DNA of 64,000 nt from an uncultured Hungatella sp. (GTDB taxonomy: Bacteria; Bacillota; Clostridia; Lachnospirales; Lachnospiraceae). Both the position numbers and the translations under genes were made by a program. The first letter of the stretch is position 1. Each line of letters opens with the position of its first letter. Location: positions 1 through 64,000 of the forward strand of contig CAJUFP010000007.1 in NCBI GenBank assembly GCA_910585645.1, given 5' to 3'. A model generated the notes under the pieces. The model worked only from the letters and a program-made list of their open reading frames with translations, had not been told where the DNA came from and ran no database searches. Below are positions 10,270 to 18,909 of this stretch, one piece after another.

Positions 10270-10716
10270 TCACACCGCCTCTCTTACACGAACCGTCAGA
10301 CCATCCATCTCAACCCCTTTGTGTCCCGTCAGGTAATAATCCGAACCGTCATGCTCTACACTTGCTCGAGTCCAGTATGGAGAATCGTGCCGGTTATCCG
10401 ATACAAGGGCTTCGATACGGCTCCCGCAGGTATAACAGCAGCCACATAAGGTCTCATATCGCCCGGATTCATTCTTGTATAGACGGCTGGTCTCTTTTAC
10501 TGGCCTGGACAGGTATTTAAGCTTGTCCTGTATGTCCTGGAATTGTTCCATAATTTTCCTCAGCTCGTCCGCCAAAAACAACTCGTCCGGATTATCGTAA
10601 TCAACCTCCAATCCGCTTAAATCATCATAATCGTTGTAAGTGGAAAGCCGAAGAAGGCTGTCAATTTTCCACTTCATTTCCGCAGTTTTTGCCCATACCT
10701 CTTTTAAATTTGCCAT
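10270..10716 (-). CDS. DUF5348 domain protein of mobile elements
   Basis: 148 residues, first gene of the parA-parB-repA-helicase series, ending within a few bases of the parA start. The N-terminal half is helical and acidic. The C-terminal part carries the DUF5348 pattern: CGCCYTCGSRIEALV, then a Trp, then EHDGSDYYLTGHKG and a final GLTVRVR. The Cys cluster (C-x2-C-x2-C type) may bind a metal. The family is common in Firmicute ICEs next to parA; function unknown. Confidence 0.75.
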   Translation of the reverse strand: MANLKEVWAKTAEMKWKIDSLLRLSTYNDYDDLSGLEVDYDNPDELFLADELRKIMEQFQDIQDKLKYLSRPVKETSRLYKNESGRYETLCGCCYTCGSRIEALVSDNRHDSPYWTRASVEHDGSDYYLTGHKGVEMDGLTVRVREAV

Positions 10717-10899
10717 GGCGTACTTCTCCTTTATTCATGAAATACATAGGTTTTTGAGTTTTATAGTATTGGAAAATCAACTCTGAACACTAAAGATTTT
10801 TAGAAATAAAATAGAATTTTGTAGATATATATTTGCTGCCTAATTAACAGCAAGAATATATGGTACATCTGGCAGACCGAGCTGCCTTAATGAGATATT

Positions 10900-11042
10900 A
10901 GTGTCAGGTTAACTGATTTTCCGGCTTTTGAAGGAAAATAGGATTATTTTTCTTCCCTTCTGCTGCTTTTTTGCAACATTTTCTTTCGGACTAAATCAGC
11001 AAGATTCCTTGATTTTATCGGCTTTCTTACTAACCTGACACT
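10900..11042. mobile_element. 143-bp MITE-like element with 12-bp terminal inverted repeats
   Basis: Perfect terminal inverted repeats AGTGTCAGGTTA (10900-10911) and TAACCTGACACT (11031-11042) bound a short AT-rich core with no gene. The flanks are AT-rich (ATATT and ATAAT) and show no clear target duplication. It lies directly after the shortened end of the split protease gene and supplies the last ~30 codons of the integrated recombinase frame. Family not recognised; an IS remnant is equally possible. Confidence 0.55.
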
Positions 11043-12947
11043 ATAATACCACTCTACCCCTGCCGGTTCTTGGGAAGCCCCAGATCCACCGCCCTCTCCC
11101 GCAGCCGCAGTTTCACGTCCCGGTTGGTCATACACGGATATTTCTCCAGCAAAAGGGCGATTGCCCCGGCCACAATAGGAGTTGCCATGGAGGTCCCAAT
11201 CCTTATAATAAGACATATACTTTTCTCCACCCTCTAAGCCAGCGGCGGCAGAGCCTTTTTGCACTCTGCCACTATTATTTTTCTGTCCAGTATCCTTATT
11301 ATGTAAACATATCCTATCCCAGAACTGCCCAACCGTTATCTTAAAGTGAATATCTACATTATAATCCTTCACCACAATCTTGTCTATCAGCAACCGCAGC
11401 AATTCCTTTTTTATATTTAACGGAGCCGTATCAAATACATCTCTCCATACAGGAACGAATGCCTGCAAAGTTTTCATTTCTTTCATGGAAAGCCTTTTTT
11501 CTTCCAGCTTCTTCTCATACTCTTGTATTCCTGTTTCTAATTTATTAATTTCCTCCTTCTGGCTGTCCAATGCCATATTAATATTCTCTTTACTTAACGC
11601 ACTGTTTCCTAATACCGATTGAATCAATTCCTCCTCCAGCGCTTTTTTCCTGTTTAATATCTCGCTATATTTTTTCTTCATGCCTTTAAGCATAGCCTCG
11701 TCATCTGCCGTGTCACTCTTTATCATGCGCTCTACGTCTGCGGCGCAATCAATTTGTTCCAGCCCATCTAAATAAATATTAATTTGTTCCAGAACAACTT
11801 TTTCAAGCTTTTTCGCGCTGATATATGTCTTCCCCTGACATAATTTAGAACCTTTGGTCTTTAAGTTGCATCTATAGAACTCTATATGAGTTCTTTTCTC
11901 CTTTTTCTTGCTAGTCCACTGACTCGATACGGAAGGGCTGATTGTAGTTCCACAATGTCCACATATAAGCAGTCCTGACAATAATAATTGGCTCTTGTAT
12001 GTCCTGTCTGTGGTAACCTTTAGATTATCATGATATGCTCTCGATTTTCTTAACAATATATCCTGGGCGCTTTCCCAGTCACATTCAGAAACCATAACAT
12101 AATTTTCATTCTTTTCTTTTGCCAGAATCCATTTACTTCTATCGTTTTTCTTTTGCCTGCCTCCATCCATCTGCGAAGTCTTATTATAACCAATAAAACC
12201 TTTATATATAGGATTATTAATAATACTCTTAATTGTTGATATATTCCACACGCATCCTTTTCTTGTCTTTATTCCTCTGTTATTCAATTCATCTCTTAAA
12301 GCACAAAGGGAATAATTGCCATATACTATTTTTTCGAAAATCTCTTTAACAATCGCCTTCTCATCCGGTTGCTTTACCAAAGCATTTATCATTTTCCCCT
12401 TTTTATTGAGTTGTCCCGTAGGCTCTAATGTATATCCATAGGGAACTGTTCCTCCTGTCCATACTCCGGCTTCTGTCAATACCTTTCTTGCAGCATCCAC
12501 ACGATTGGCAGTTTTCCTGCTCTCGTTATTATTGCCCCAAAACTTGATAAACATCATTAGTCTATCCGTTTCGGAATCCATCTTCAACATTCCCTCCTGA
12601 ACTGTCCAAACTTCAACCCCAAGTTTGTACAATTTATCAATAAAAGTTATTCCATTAATATCCTGCCTGCTGATTCTGTCACTATAAAACGCAAGCAGAA
12701 CAAATCTTTCCATAGGATTTTGCGAAGCAATATGTATTACTTGCTGTATCTCCCTCTGTTCAATATTCTTGTGGTAAGCACTTACCCCTCCTTCTAATAT
12801 TTCAGTGTAGAACTCCCACTCCTCACCATATTCTAAATTATGTCTTTCGATATACCTTCTGCAAGTCTCTCTCTGTACTGGTATATCTTCCTCATCATTT
12901 ACCTGTTTATTCGTACTAACCCGGTATAAACAAATTACTTTTTTCAT
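10944..12947 (-). CDS. Large serine recombinase (integrase) of the 14.5-kb element
   Basis: 667 residues as integrated. The resolvase domain starts at once with the catalytic Ser11 in YRVSTNKQ and contains SDRISR. A recombinase domain (~165-275), a zinc ribbon (CGHCG near 327, paired Cys later) and a coiled coil (~410-490) follow. It integrates and excises DNA at attP/attB without host factors. Residue 584 is the last one encoded by the element; the remaining 83 come from the protease remnant in another frame plus the MITE-like sequence. In the circle the frame would instead run into the other element end (25674-25585) and stop after 29 residues, a ~613-residue protein. It overlaps the upstream small gene by 4 bp. 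Zinc ribbon and coiled coil are normal for the family. Confidence 0.93.
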   Translation of the reverse strand: MKKVICLYRVSTNKQVNDEEDIPVQRETCRRYIERHNLEYGEEWEFYTEILEGGVSAYHKNIEQREIQQVIHIASQNPMERFVLLAFYSDRISRQDINGITFIDKLYKLGVEVWTVQEGMLKMDSETDRLMMFIKFWGNNNESRKTANRVDAARKVLTEAGVWTGGTVPYGYTLEPTGQLNKKGKMINALVKQPDEKAIVKEIFEKIVYGNYSLCALRDELNNRGIKTRKGCVWNISTIKSIINNPIYKGFIGYNKTSQMDGGRQKKNDRSKWILAKEKNENYVMVSECDWESAQDILLRKSRAYHDNLKVTTDRTYKSQLLLSGLLICGHCGTTISPSVSSQWTSKKKEKRTHIEFYRCNLKTKGSKLCQGKTYISAKKLEKVVLEQINIYLDGLEQIDCAADVERMIKSDTADDEAMLKGMKKKYSEILNRKKALEEELIQSVLGNSALSKENINMALDSQKEEINKLETGIQEYEKKLEEKRLSMKEMKTLQAFVPVWRDVFDTAPLNIKKELLRLLIDKIVVKDYNVDIHFKITVGQFWDRICLHNKDTGQKNNSGRVQKGSAAAGLEGGEKYMSYYKDWDLHGNSYCGRGNRPFAGEISVYDQPGRETAAAGEGGGSGASQEPAGVEWYYSVRLVRKPIKSRNLADLVRKKMLQKSSRREEK
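11054..11194 (-). pseudogene. 3' fragment of the split subtilisin-like protease gene
   Basis: Read on the minus strand from the element edge, the frame gives TSMATPIVAGAIALLLEKY, then 26 residues, then TAG at 11056-11054. This is the catalytic-serine segment (GTSMATP) of S8 proteases. The matching 5' part is at 25675-26393. Joining at the AC core gives one frame of about 285 residues. The stop comes soon after LPKNRQG, a little earlier than in typical relatives (which continue with a Trp-Gly segment), so the tail may also have been trimmed when the neighbouring MITE-like sequence arrived. Confidence 0.85.
11180..11210. other. Attachment junction on the integrase side
   Basis: Minus strand reads TTATAAGGATTGGG (element) - AC - CTCCATGGCAAC (protease gene). 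The core AC is at 11194-11193. Confidence 0.8.
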
Positions 12948-13204
12948 AAAGTTTCTTTTCCCCTTTCTGCTAAATAATTCTTAATGTATAAATTTTTTAA
13001 GATTTGTATAACCTCCTGATCAATATTGTTTTGCTCTTCTGAAAAATGCAATCTCACTTTAAAATCATTTCCATGTGCCTGTGAATGATAACGCCCATTC
13101 CCCGATTTTTCAATCGTGTTATTGCCAGAGAATCCCTCTTCTTTTTTGTTGACTTTTCCTTTTACCTCATATCCCTTAACATTTTCTCTACTATTCCCTT
13201 CCAT
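12944..13204 (-). CDS. Small TnpW-like protein coupled to the integrase
   Basis: 86 residues, ending in an ATGA overlap with the integrase start, so the two are co-translated. The first 45 residues are polar and probably disordered. The C-terminal part (FKVRLHFSEEQ, then an Ile/Leu-rich helix) resembles the short HFS-containing proteins found next to serine recombinases in Firmicute elements (TnpW-like). It could be an excision-directing or accessory factor. The family match is weak, so the function is an inference from position. Confidence 0.55.
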   Translation of the reverse strand: MEGNSRENVKGYEVKGKVNKKEEGFSGNNTIEKSGNGRYHSQAHGNDFKVRLHFSEEQNNIDQEVIQILKNLYIKNYLAERGKETL

Positions 13205-13682
13205 AAAATAAATTCGTTTCCTTCTTACAGATTTCAGCCTTTATAAACCAATCTCCGTAACCCTATATATCTTATTTGCAAATTATGTTTTGCCCTTCAA
13301 CTAAATGATAAATTTATTAATCTAATCACCATCCGACAAAACATATGCGATTGTGACAATAGGATTGGTTAAAAACTGATATCTGCAACTACTGCCGCGT
13401 TTCTCTTGTAGTTCCCTCTTTTTTTCTGTAATCTACATATTAAAAAGGCTTCAACTTCATTTACTCTATGGAAATATTCTGTGAAAACTCCCTACTCCTA
13501 AAAATTCAACTCACTTAATGTCTATTGTTATACTCTCTGCAGTTTTAAACTCCCATATTTTTATCGAAATCTCCCTATCTATTTCATAAAATAGAGTATT
13601 GAGAGTAGCTATAAATTTTCTAAATTACCTTAACTGGCCTTACGTTCCAATGTTTCTATTATATTTCTATTAAAAAAACAAA
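13205..13682. other. 478-bp AT-rich gap upstream of the integrase operon
   Basis: No gene-sized frame with a ribosome binding site is seen on either strand. It must hold the promoter for the small protein and integrase. Very low GC and short A/T runs are the only other marks. Confidence 0.5.
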
Positions 13683-13712
13683 AGACAGTTGGCCGTAATT
13701 AGCCAACTGTCT
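13683..13712. terminator. Terminator after the methylase gene
   Basis: A perfect 11-bp stem AGACAGTTGGC (13683-13693) / GCCAACTGTCT (13702-13712) with an 8-nt loop lies 5 bp past the methylase stop. On the minus strand it is followed by a T-rich run, giving an intrinsic terminator for the DUF927-methylase operon. Confidence 0.85.
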
Positions 13713-13716
13713 CTTG

Positions 13717-14541
13717 TTAAATCCTATAATTCACCCATATGCACTCCGTTACCCTGGTTTTTCTTCCCCCTCTTTTTGTCATTTCCATGGATTTAGGACG
13801 TTCTTTTAACGGTTTCCTATGAAATCCATATGGTTCCAGAATATCATCATACAATTTATATTTTTCCTCATCATAACCACATACCATGACTGCCCCTTTC
13901 AGCTTCCTCAACGCTTCGCAGTAAGCCTTATGTTCTTCCGGGCTTGTCATATTATGCTTATATCCTGCCCTATTCTCCAAATATGGGCTGTCTAAAAAGT
14001 AGAACGTATCCTCACCCTCCGGATTTTTCGCCTCCATTTCTAAAAGTTCTAAAATGTCTCTGTTCCATATGGTGATGCCTTCCAATCTTGACAGATCATA
14101 TCTTTTTTTGTTTACTCTCTTAAAAAAATTCCATCCCATTTCCATTTTGGCATCCTGTCTATAATTTGCGTCGCCCCCATTAACGCTCGCCAAGTATTTA
14201 TACCATACCATGGATGCATACTCTATCTCGTTGCCTTCACACACTATGGTATTTTCTATATACTTTTTTGCCATCTCAAAATGCTCCCTGCTGTATGGAA
14301 AAGTAGAAACCTTTTTTATCAATTCCTCTCTTTTTTCCGAATCGCTTAGACAGGAAAAAAGGCAACAGAGATTTTTATCTATATCATTATAAATCTCTGT
14401 TTTATGCGGCGGCATAGCAAGCATTTCATTTGCCATACCACCAAATCCTGTTATGTATCTTTTACTCCTTCGCATTAAAGATACTAGCAAAGGAGCAAGA
14501 TGATGCTTTCCTCCCGGGTATCCCGCAACTGTCTTATTCAT
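13717..14541 (-). CDS. D12-class (Dam-type) adenine-N6 DNA methyltransferase
   Basis: 274 residues with a strong binding site (GGAGGAAGGGG). The AdoMet-binding start is YPGGK followed by ITGFGGMANEM, and the catalytic motif is FLDSPYLENR, i.e. DSPY in place of the usual DPPY. The length fits the Dam/D12 family (PF02086). It overlaps the DUF927 gene by 8 bp and ends at a strong terminator. No restriction enzyme is beside it, so it is an orphan methylase, likely protecting the element or marking its DNA. The Ser variant is seen in some active family members but activity cannot be judged here. Confidence 0.9.
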   Translation of the reverse strand: MNKTVAGYPGGKHHLAPLLVSLMRRSKRYITGFGGMANEMLAMPPHKTEIYNDIDKNLCCLFSCLSDSEKREELIKKVSTFPYSREHFEMAKKYIENTIVCEGNEIEYASMVWYKYLASVNGGDANYRQDAKMEMGWNFFKRVNKKRYDLSRLEGITIWNRDILELLEMEAKNPEGEDTFYFLDSPYLENRAGYKHNMTSPEEHKAYCEALRKLKGAVMVCGYDEEKYKLYDDILEPYGFHRKPLKERPKSMEMTKRGGRKTRVTECIWVNYRI

Positions 14542-16075
14542 TTTCCCCTTCCTCCTTTTTTCTTATCATATATCCTCTTGCCTTTCCGTTATTAGGATTA
14601 GGAACGCTATAAGCTCCATTCTTACTAGACATCAGTACCCCCATACGTTCCAGTTCCCTCTTTATGTCTATATCCTTTATCTGACAGGGTAAAGAATATG
14701 TATTTTTAAAATCCGCAACTATATTATCAAAATCTTTATTTAATAAAAAATAGTTGCCGCCATCAATCTTACTCCCCCTTTCTTCTGCCCATTCAAGAAG
14801 TCTTGTAGCCAGTTCTTTGTATTCCGGCATAACTTCTATTCTTTTCCAACACCTCACCTCCTTTTGTACACATTTGATAAAATATTCTAATATTCCTTTT
14901 TTATCAAACATTAATCCTATCTTTCCGCCAATATCTGACGCAACTGACATTACAGCCATTGTCTCCACATGTCGTTGCATTATATTATCAAATATCTGCA
15001 ATTTTTTCCTGATATTCTCTTTTTCTTTCTTCACCTCTTCCTTTACATTTTCAATTCCAATCTCAAACAGTTCATCCATAAATGCCGGGATAATATTTCC
15101 ATAATTATCCCCATAGAACTCTTGTACTCTTTCACAATGATCCGCATTGTCAAAAAGAATACTGTTATTATCTTCTATAGGCACCTCTATCACTCTTCCC
15201 AAAATTCCTTCCTTTTCCCTCTCTTTTATTTTGTCCAAAATGCTTATTTCGGAACTTATAAGGAAATTTCCACAAAAATATCCCCCATTTACTTCATATT
15301 CCCGATTCATTCTCTTTCTTATTTTCCCAGAGGACAGCCGATATATGAAATCTGCCCAGTCAAACTTCCTCTCCGCTATGGATGCATCATCAAAATAATA
15401 TGATACCCCCATGTTGCCATCTAATAGTTTTTCCAGAGCATTTAGCGAACCACTCATGGAAGTGCTCCGACTGTCTGAATCTGCTCTCCCATAAAAGCTC
15501 TGACCCAGCTTTCCTATGGTAGTCTTTCCATTTGAAGTTCGACCTACCATAATCATGATTGGGCATTTTCCAATCAAACCTCCTACTGGTGCAGAAAGTT
15601 GATGCAACAAAATAATTTGTCTTTCCACTTTCCCTTTCATATATTCATTTATAAACCCCACTCCCTTTTCCCCTCTCACTTCTTCTTTCTCCATCTGGTT
15701 TCTTCTCCTACCAGATTTTACCCATGTCCCACTAACATATCCGATAGGATTGTTTTCACAATCATATTGATACCCTTGGGTTTTTGCATGATAAACTATA
15801 GGAATCAAAGATAATGATTCGTTTATCTCCCGTATGGTATCATATACCATACTTTTAGATATAGGAATCCCTATATCTCTTATAGCCATAATATCATTTT
15901 CTATCTTTGATATTTTTGTATCAACAGCCATCACCATTTGACCGTCTTCATTTTTGAGAAAGATTCGAATCCTCTCTTTCCCACTCACTTCCTTATATCT
16001 CTGCAAATAAATGTTGGTAAGTTCTCCATCATTATTTAACTGCAATTCCTTAAAATACCTATTACAATTTTTCAT
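14534..16075 (-). CDS. DUF927-domain ATPase/helicase-like protein
   Basis: About 513 residues from the ATG at 16075 (AAAGGAG upstream). The central region matches the DUF927 family of phage and plasmid proteins: Walker A GRTSNGKTT (~residue 190), the YYFDDAS acidic segment and the SSGKIRKRM segment with downstream GNFLISSE. DUF927 proteins are related to superfamily-3-like primase/helicase C-terminal modules and are thought to act in element DNA replication. N-terminal residues 1-120 contain no primase motif that I recognise, and no primase gene is near. It is the first gene of a two-gene operon with the adenine methylase. Confidence 0.8.
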   Translation of the reverse strand: MKNCNRYFKELQLNNDGELTNIYLQRYKEVSGKERIRIFLKNEDGQMVMAVDTKISKIENDIMAIRDIGIPISKSMVYDTIREINESLSLIPIVYHAKTQGYQYDCENNPIGYVSGTWVKSGRRRNQMEKEEVRGEKGVGFINEYMKGKVERQIILLHQLSAPVGGLIGKCPIMIMVGRTSNGKTTIGKLGQSFYGRADSDSRSTSMSGSLNALEKLLDGNMGVSYYFDDASIAERKFDWADFIYRLSSGKIRKRMNREYEVNGGYFCGNFLISSEISILDKIKEREKEGILGRVIEVPIEDNNSILFDNADHCERVQEFYGDNYGNIIPAFMDELFEIGIENVKEEVKKEKENIRKKLQIFDNIMQRHVETMAVMSVASDIGGKIGLMFDKKGILEYFIKCVQKEVRCWKRIEVMPEYKELATRLLEWAEERGSKIDGGNYFLLNKDFDNIVADFKNTYSLPCQIKDIDIKRELERMGVLMSSKNGAYSVPNPNNGKARGYMIRKKEEGENE

Positions 16076-16137
16076 AGCCTTTGCTCCTTTGTTTTTTCTA
16101 GAACTATCCAAAGGCCTCTTGCGTATTTCCCTACCTT

Positions 16138-16156
16138 TTTAGTGCAACACACTAAA
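16138..16156. promoter_or_regulatory. Candidate operator before the DUF927-methylase operon
   Basis: Dyad TTTAGTG (16138-16144) / CACTAAA (16150-16156) with a 5-bp spacer lies 63 bp upstream of the DUF927 start. The size and placement suit a dimeric repressor; no candidate repressor is obvious. Confidence 0.4.
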
Positions 16157-16501
16157 TATAAAGGCAATTCTTACTTGCGTTTCTGACAACGTATGAATCG
16201 GATTCCTAATCTGCATACAAAAATTGATGATATTCCCTCTTTATAAATTGCAAACATGCTTACTCTGTCTGACACTCCCTTTCTAAAGCACTGACGGTTA
16301 TTAGGTCTGCGTTATTCAATAGTTTTGAACGGTTATGAAGAAACGCTGCGGTTCTGCGTTTACATTCATAATTCCCTATGCCTTGAAAAAACTCAACTAT
16401 TTTTCTTCCATACCCAAATGACACAAAACCCATTTGTGTATTCATTTTTTTCTGGTTTTTTACCCCGTAAACTATCTGAAATCCTTGGTTTTGGCAAAAA
16501 T
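16157..16501. other. 345-bp stretch without a convincing gene
   Basis: An open frame of 61 codons (16260-16445, minus strand) has no ribosome binding site and no similarity I recognise. Nothing else stands out apart from low GC. Confidence 0.4.
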
Positions 16502-16566
16502 AATAGGATTATGACAAATATGCCATAACCCTATTGAGACGAATTGCGTCCCTATTTTTGACACAA
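16502..16566. promoter_or_regulatory. Second res-like site near the resolvase cassette
   Basis: Dyad AATAGGATTATG (16502-16513) / CATAACCCTATT (16524-16535) is followed by TATTTTTGACACAA (16553-16566), a 14-bp exact copy, in the same orientation, of a sequence in the res-like region at 18075-18088. It lies just past the stop of the 162-residue gene. Confidence 0.45.
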
Positions 16567-16571
16567 ATGCG

Positions 16572-17060
16572 TTACTTATATCTTGGCTGGAAAGCCCCAT
16601 AATCCTTTTTGGCTGGGTTCCTGCCAGCTCGGTAACTATTCTTTTTCACCTGTTTTTCATTTCTCGTTCTGACTGCTCTTACATAATCCTCCACCGCAGC
16701 ACCTATTTTGTTTTCGAGGCTTAGGTTGTTCAGAACGTCAACGGTACTATACTCTTGTATCCTGGCCATAATCCTGCCGCCCTTTACAAGATGGACAGTC
16801 TTATGTAATGGCGTAACATGAACAATCGTCACGTCAAACAGCCGTCTATGAGCTGTATTTACTGCTATATCCCTGTCTACCAATTCCTCCAAATAATCCT
16901 CCACCGCTTCCGCTACTCTCAAAACATAAGTGGCATTTTCCGTATATGTGGCACGGTTCGAAAGCTCAACAGCCACAACTATGGAGCCATTTATCTTATT
17001 ATAAAATTGAGCATATGGCCCTCTCTGCTCAACCGCTACTAAGTTCATTTGCTTACCCAT
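16572..17060 (-). CDS. Hypothetical protein, 162 residues
   Basis: Not recognised. The ATG has GGAG upstream (AAAGGAGACGAAG). The N-terminal 120 residues alternate short hydrophobic strands and charged helices (VVAVELSNRATYTENATYVLRVAEAVEDYLEEL is split over strand and helix), and the last 40 residues are Lys/Arg-rich and probably disordered or nucleic-acid binding. It starts 2 bp after the stop of the small upstream gene and follows the resolvase in the same direction, so the three likely form one transcript. Confidence 0.65.
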   Translation of the reverse strand: MGKQMNLVAVEQRGPYAQFYNKINGSIVVAVELSNRATYTENATYVLRVAEAVEDYLEELVDRDIAVNTAHRRLFDVTIVHVTPLHKTVHLVKGGRIMARIQEYSTVDVLNNLSLENKIGAAVEDYVRAVRTRNEKQVKKNSYRAGRNPAKKDYGAFQPRYK

Positions 17061-17062
17061 GT

Positions 17063-17242
17063 TTACTTCGTCTCCTTTCTCATAAACTGACTTTCACAAG
17101 CCAGACTGCAAAGCTGGTTAACAACGCCCATTAAAGATGTTGGCGTTATATCTTTTGAATCAGAAATAACGCCAACATTAGATATAACATTTTCCTCTAA
17201 TCCACTGCTGATATCCTCAACCATTAAAGTTATTAAATACAT
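17063..17242 (-). CDS. Hypothetical small protein, 59 residues
   Basis: Not recognised. The ATG at 17242 has an ideal binding site (AAAGGAGAAAA). The frame is packed between the resolvase and the 162-residue gene, which supports expression. It has three Cys, two of them close together (NQLCSLACES). Confidence 0.55.
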   Translation of the reverse strand: MYLITLMVEDISSGLEENVISNVGVISDSKDITPTSLMGVVNQLCSLACESQFMRKETK

Positions 17243-17266
17243 TTTTTCTCCTTTCAAACAATCGTG

Positions 17267-17917
17267 TTATGAGTTATCATTTTTAGCGCTTTCTCCCTCT
17301 AGCCTTTTGCGCCTGTAAAAAGTAGAGCGGCTAATATTTAACAATTTACAAGCCCGATCTACAGAAAGCTTTCCTTCGTCTACTTCTTTGGAAAGCTGTT
17401 CCCAACCTTCCAACTGTTTTAGAGGTCTTCCCATATATTTCCCCTCTTTTTTGGCAACCTCTATCCCCTCCCTTTGGCGTTCCTTGATAAACTGCAGTTC
17501 AAGGTCAGCGAATACTGCAAGAAGAGTATAAAACAATTCTCCTATTTTAGTACCCGTGTCAATACCCTGGGAGAGGGCTACAATGTTCACCCCCTTTTCT
17601 TTTAATTGAAAAGAGAGTTCTATCAATTCTCTTAAATTGCGTCCCAGACGGTCAATACTTAACACCATGACCGTATCGCCAGAGCGCAGTAGTTCAAGCA
17701 TCCTTTGGAACTCCGGACGTTCCATGCTTCTGCCGGACAATTTGTCCTCAAAATAGTCATCACACTTATATTTCAAGGCGTCTCTTTGCCTGGCTGGGTT
17801 TTGTTCTTTAGTGGATACACGCCCATAACCGAAAATCATTTTAGAACCTTTTGTTATTGTCTCAAAAGGTTCTTTCATATCTTTGATATTTGTATCAAAA
17901 ACCTGTCTCATAAACAT
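17267..17917 (-). CDS. Small serine resolvase/invertase
   Basis: 216 residues with RBS AAAGGGGA before the ATG. The catalytic domain begins near residue 27 (MIFGYGRVSTKEQN, nucleophile in RVS), and has LSIDRLGRNLREL and the long E helix AVFADLELQFIKERQREG. A C-terminal helix-turn-helix (SVDRACKLLNISRSTFYRRK) follows. Length and layout fit Tn3-type resolvases or Hin-type invertases. It probably resolves multimers of the element or acts on the res-like sites at both sides of its cassette. A 10-bp inverted repeat (AGAACCTTTT / AAAAGGTTCT, about 17843-17873) lies in the first codons, so a shorter protein from the ATG at 17839 remains possible, though that ATG lacks a clear binding site. Confidence 0.9.
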   Translation of the reverse strand: MFMRQVFDTNIKDMKEPFETITKGSKMIFGYGRVSTKEQNPARQRDALKYKCDDYFEDKLSGRSMERPEFQRMLELLRSGDTVMVLSIDRLGRNLRELIELSFQLKEKGVNIVALSQGIDTGTKIGELFYTLLAVFADLELQFIKERQREGIEVAKKEGKYMGRPLKQLEGWEQLSKEVDEGKLSVDRACKLLNISRSTFYRRKRLEGESAKNDNS

Positions 17918-17990
17918 TCCCCTTTCAGTTTCTATATTTAAACTTACAAAATATCGAATCCCTTTTGGCTATACTTTTAGAGCAGTCCCA

Positions 17991-18120
17991 CATAGGTTAT
18001 ATCAAAATCCTGTGGAATCAGTTTTGACATAACCCATAGGCCGCAGTCTCAAAAGGTCATATCAAAAATCAACTTATTTTTGACACAAGCTTTTGAAGCA
18101 ATCCATAAAGGTCAGTTCAA
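17991..18120. promoter_or_regulatory. Candidate res site upstream of the resolvase gene
   Basis: Subsite I: GGTTATATCAAAA (17995-18007) facing TTTTGACATAACC (18022-18034). Subsite II: GGTCATATCAAAAA (18055-18068) facing TTTTTGACACAAGC (18077-18090). A half-site GGTCAGTTCAA is at 18110-18120. Two to three spaced dyads of related sequence before a resolvase gene match the design of Tn3-family res sites, where the gene is also autoregulated. Confidence 0.6.
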
Positions 18121-18909
18121 TATTTTATTAAATTTATCTCACATACATTTTTGTGTTGAATTTTGAGGCAAAAAAAGAAACAATAAATACAAACGGAATA
18201 GTCATATCATTAGAAATGAAATGCATCTGTTTTATTTTGCGTTTATTGATGATATCTCTTTCACTATTTTCTTATAAACTTTTATTTATGATTAGTTGAA
18301 GTATGGCTATTAATTGGCGTTTAGAAATGAAATTTATTCTTATGATGATGTTCTATTAAGACATATAGGTATACATTGGTTTCAAATTAGATAATGATAA
18401 AAACATAAATAAATCACTGAAAGCATATAAGATTTTCTCACTAAAATTTCAGCTTATGTATATCATTTTTTTCATAAGCAAAGAAAGACTTAAAATCAAC
18501 CTAATTTTTATCACAATATATTTTGATTTTTTTATAAGTTGAAAATGACCTCAAAGTACCATCTCATGTATCTGAATTTTTACCTCTATGTATATAGTTG
18601 AAGTATATAAAATTTCATGCGTTAAAAGCACTTATTTTTTTCTTGGAATTTTAAAACCTTAAAAATAGCAAACATTTGTTCTTTGAAATAGAATGTGGAA
18701 ATTGTCGTGAAATTATTAAAATTGGATATCAGAAAAATGCAATTAATGTATGATAAACATTAGTCGAATTATCATTAAGTTGGATGTTTAGCAATTATTG
18801 AAGTATCTATTTATGGGAAAATAAATAAGGAAGAAAATAGAATTATGCTTCTACCTTCTTCCTTTAAACCTATTAAAACATTTTATAAGTGTTTACTACT
18901 GGGTTCAAT
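18121..18909. other. 789-bp very AT-rich gap without genes
   Basis: No open frame with a plausible binding site on either strand. Short repeats occur: TAGAAATGAAAT near 18218 and 18325, and AGTTGAAGTAT near 18294 and 18597. It separates the resolvase cassette from the SpoIIIAH-like module and may be non-functional or a weakly defined control region. Confidence 0.5.

Noticed and set aside
16260..16445. 61-codon minus-strand frame
   Set aside because: No binding site and no similarity; kept only as a note in the gap description.
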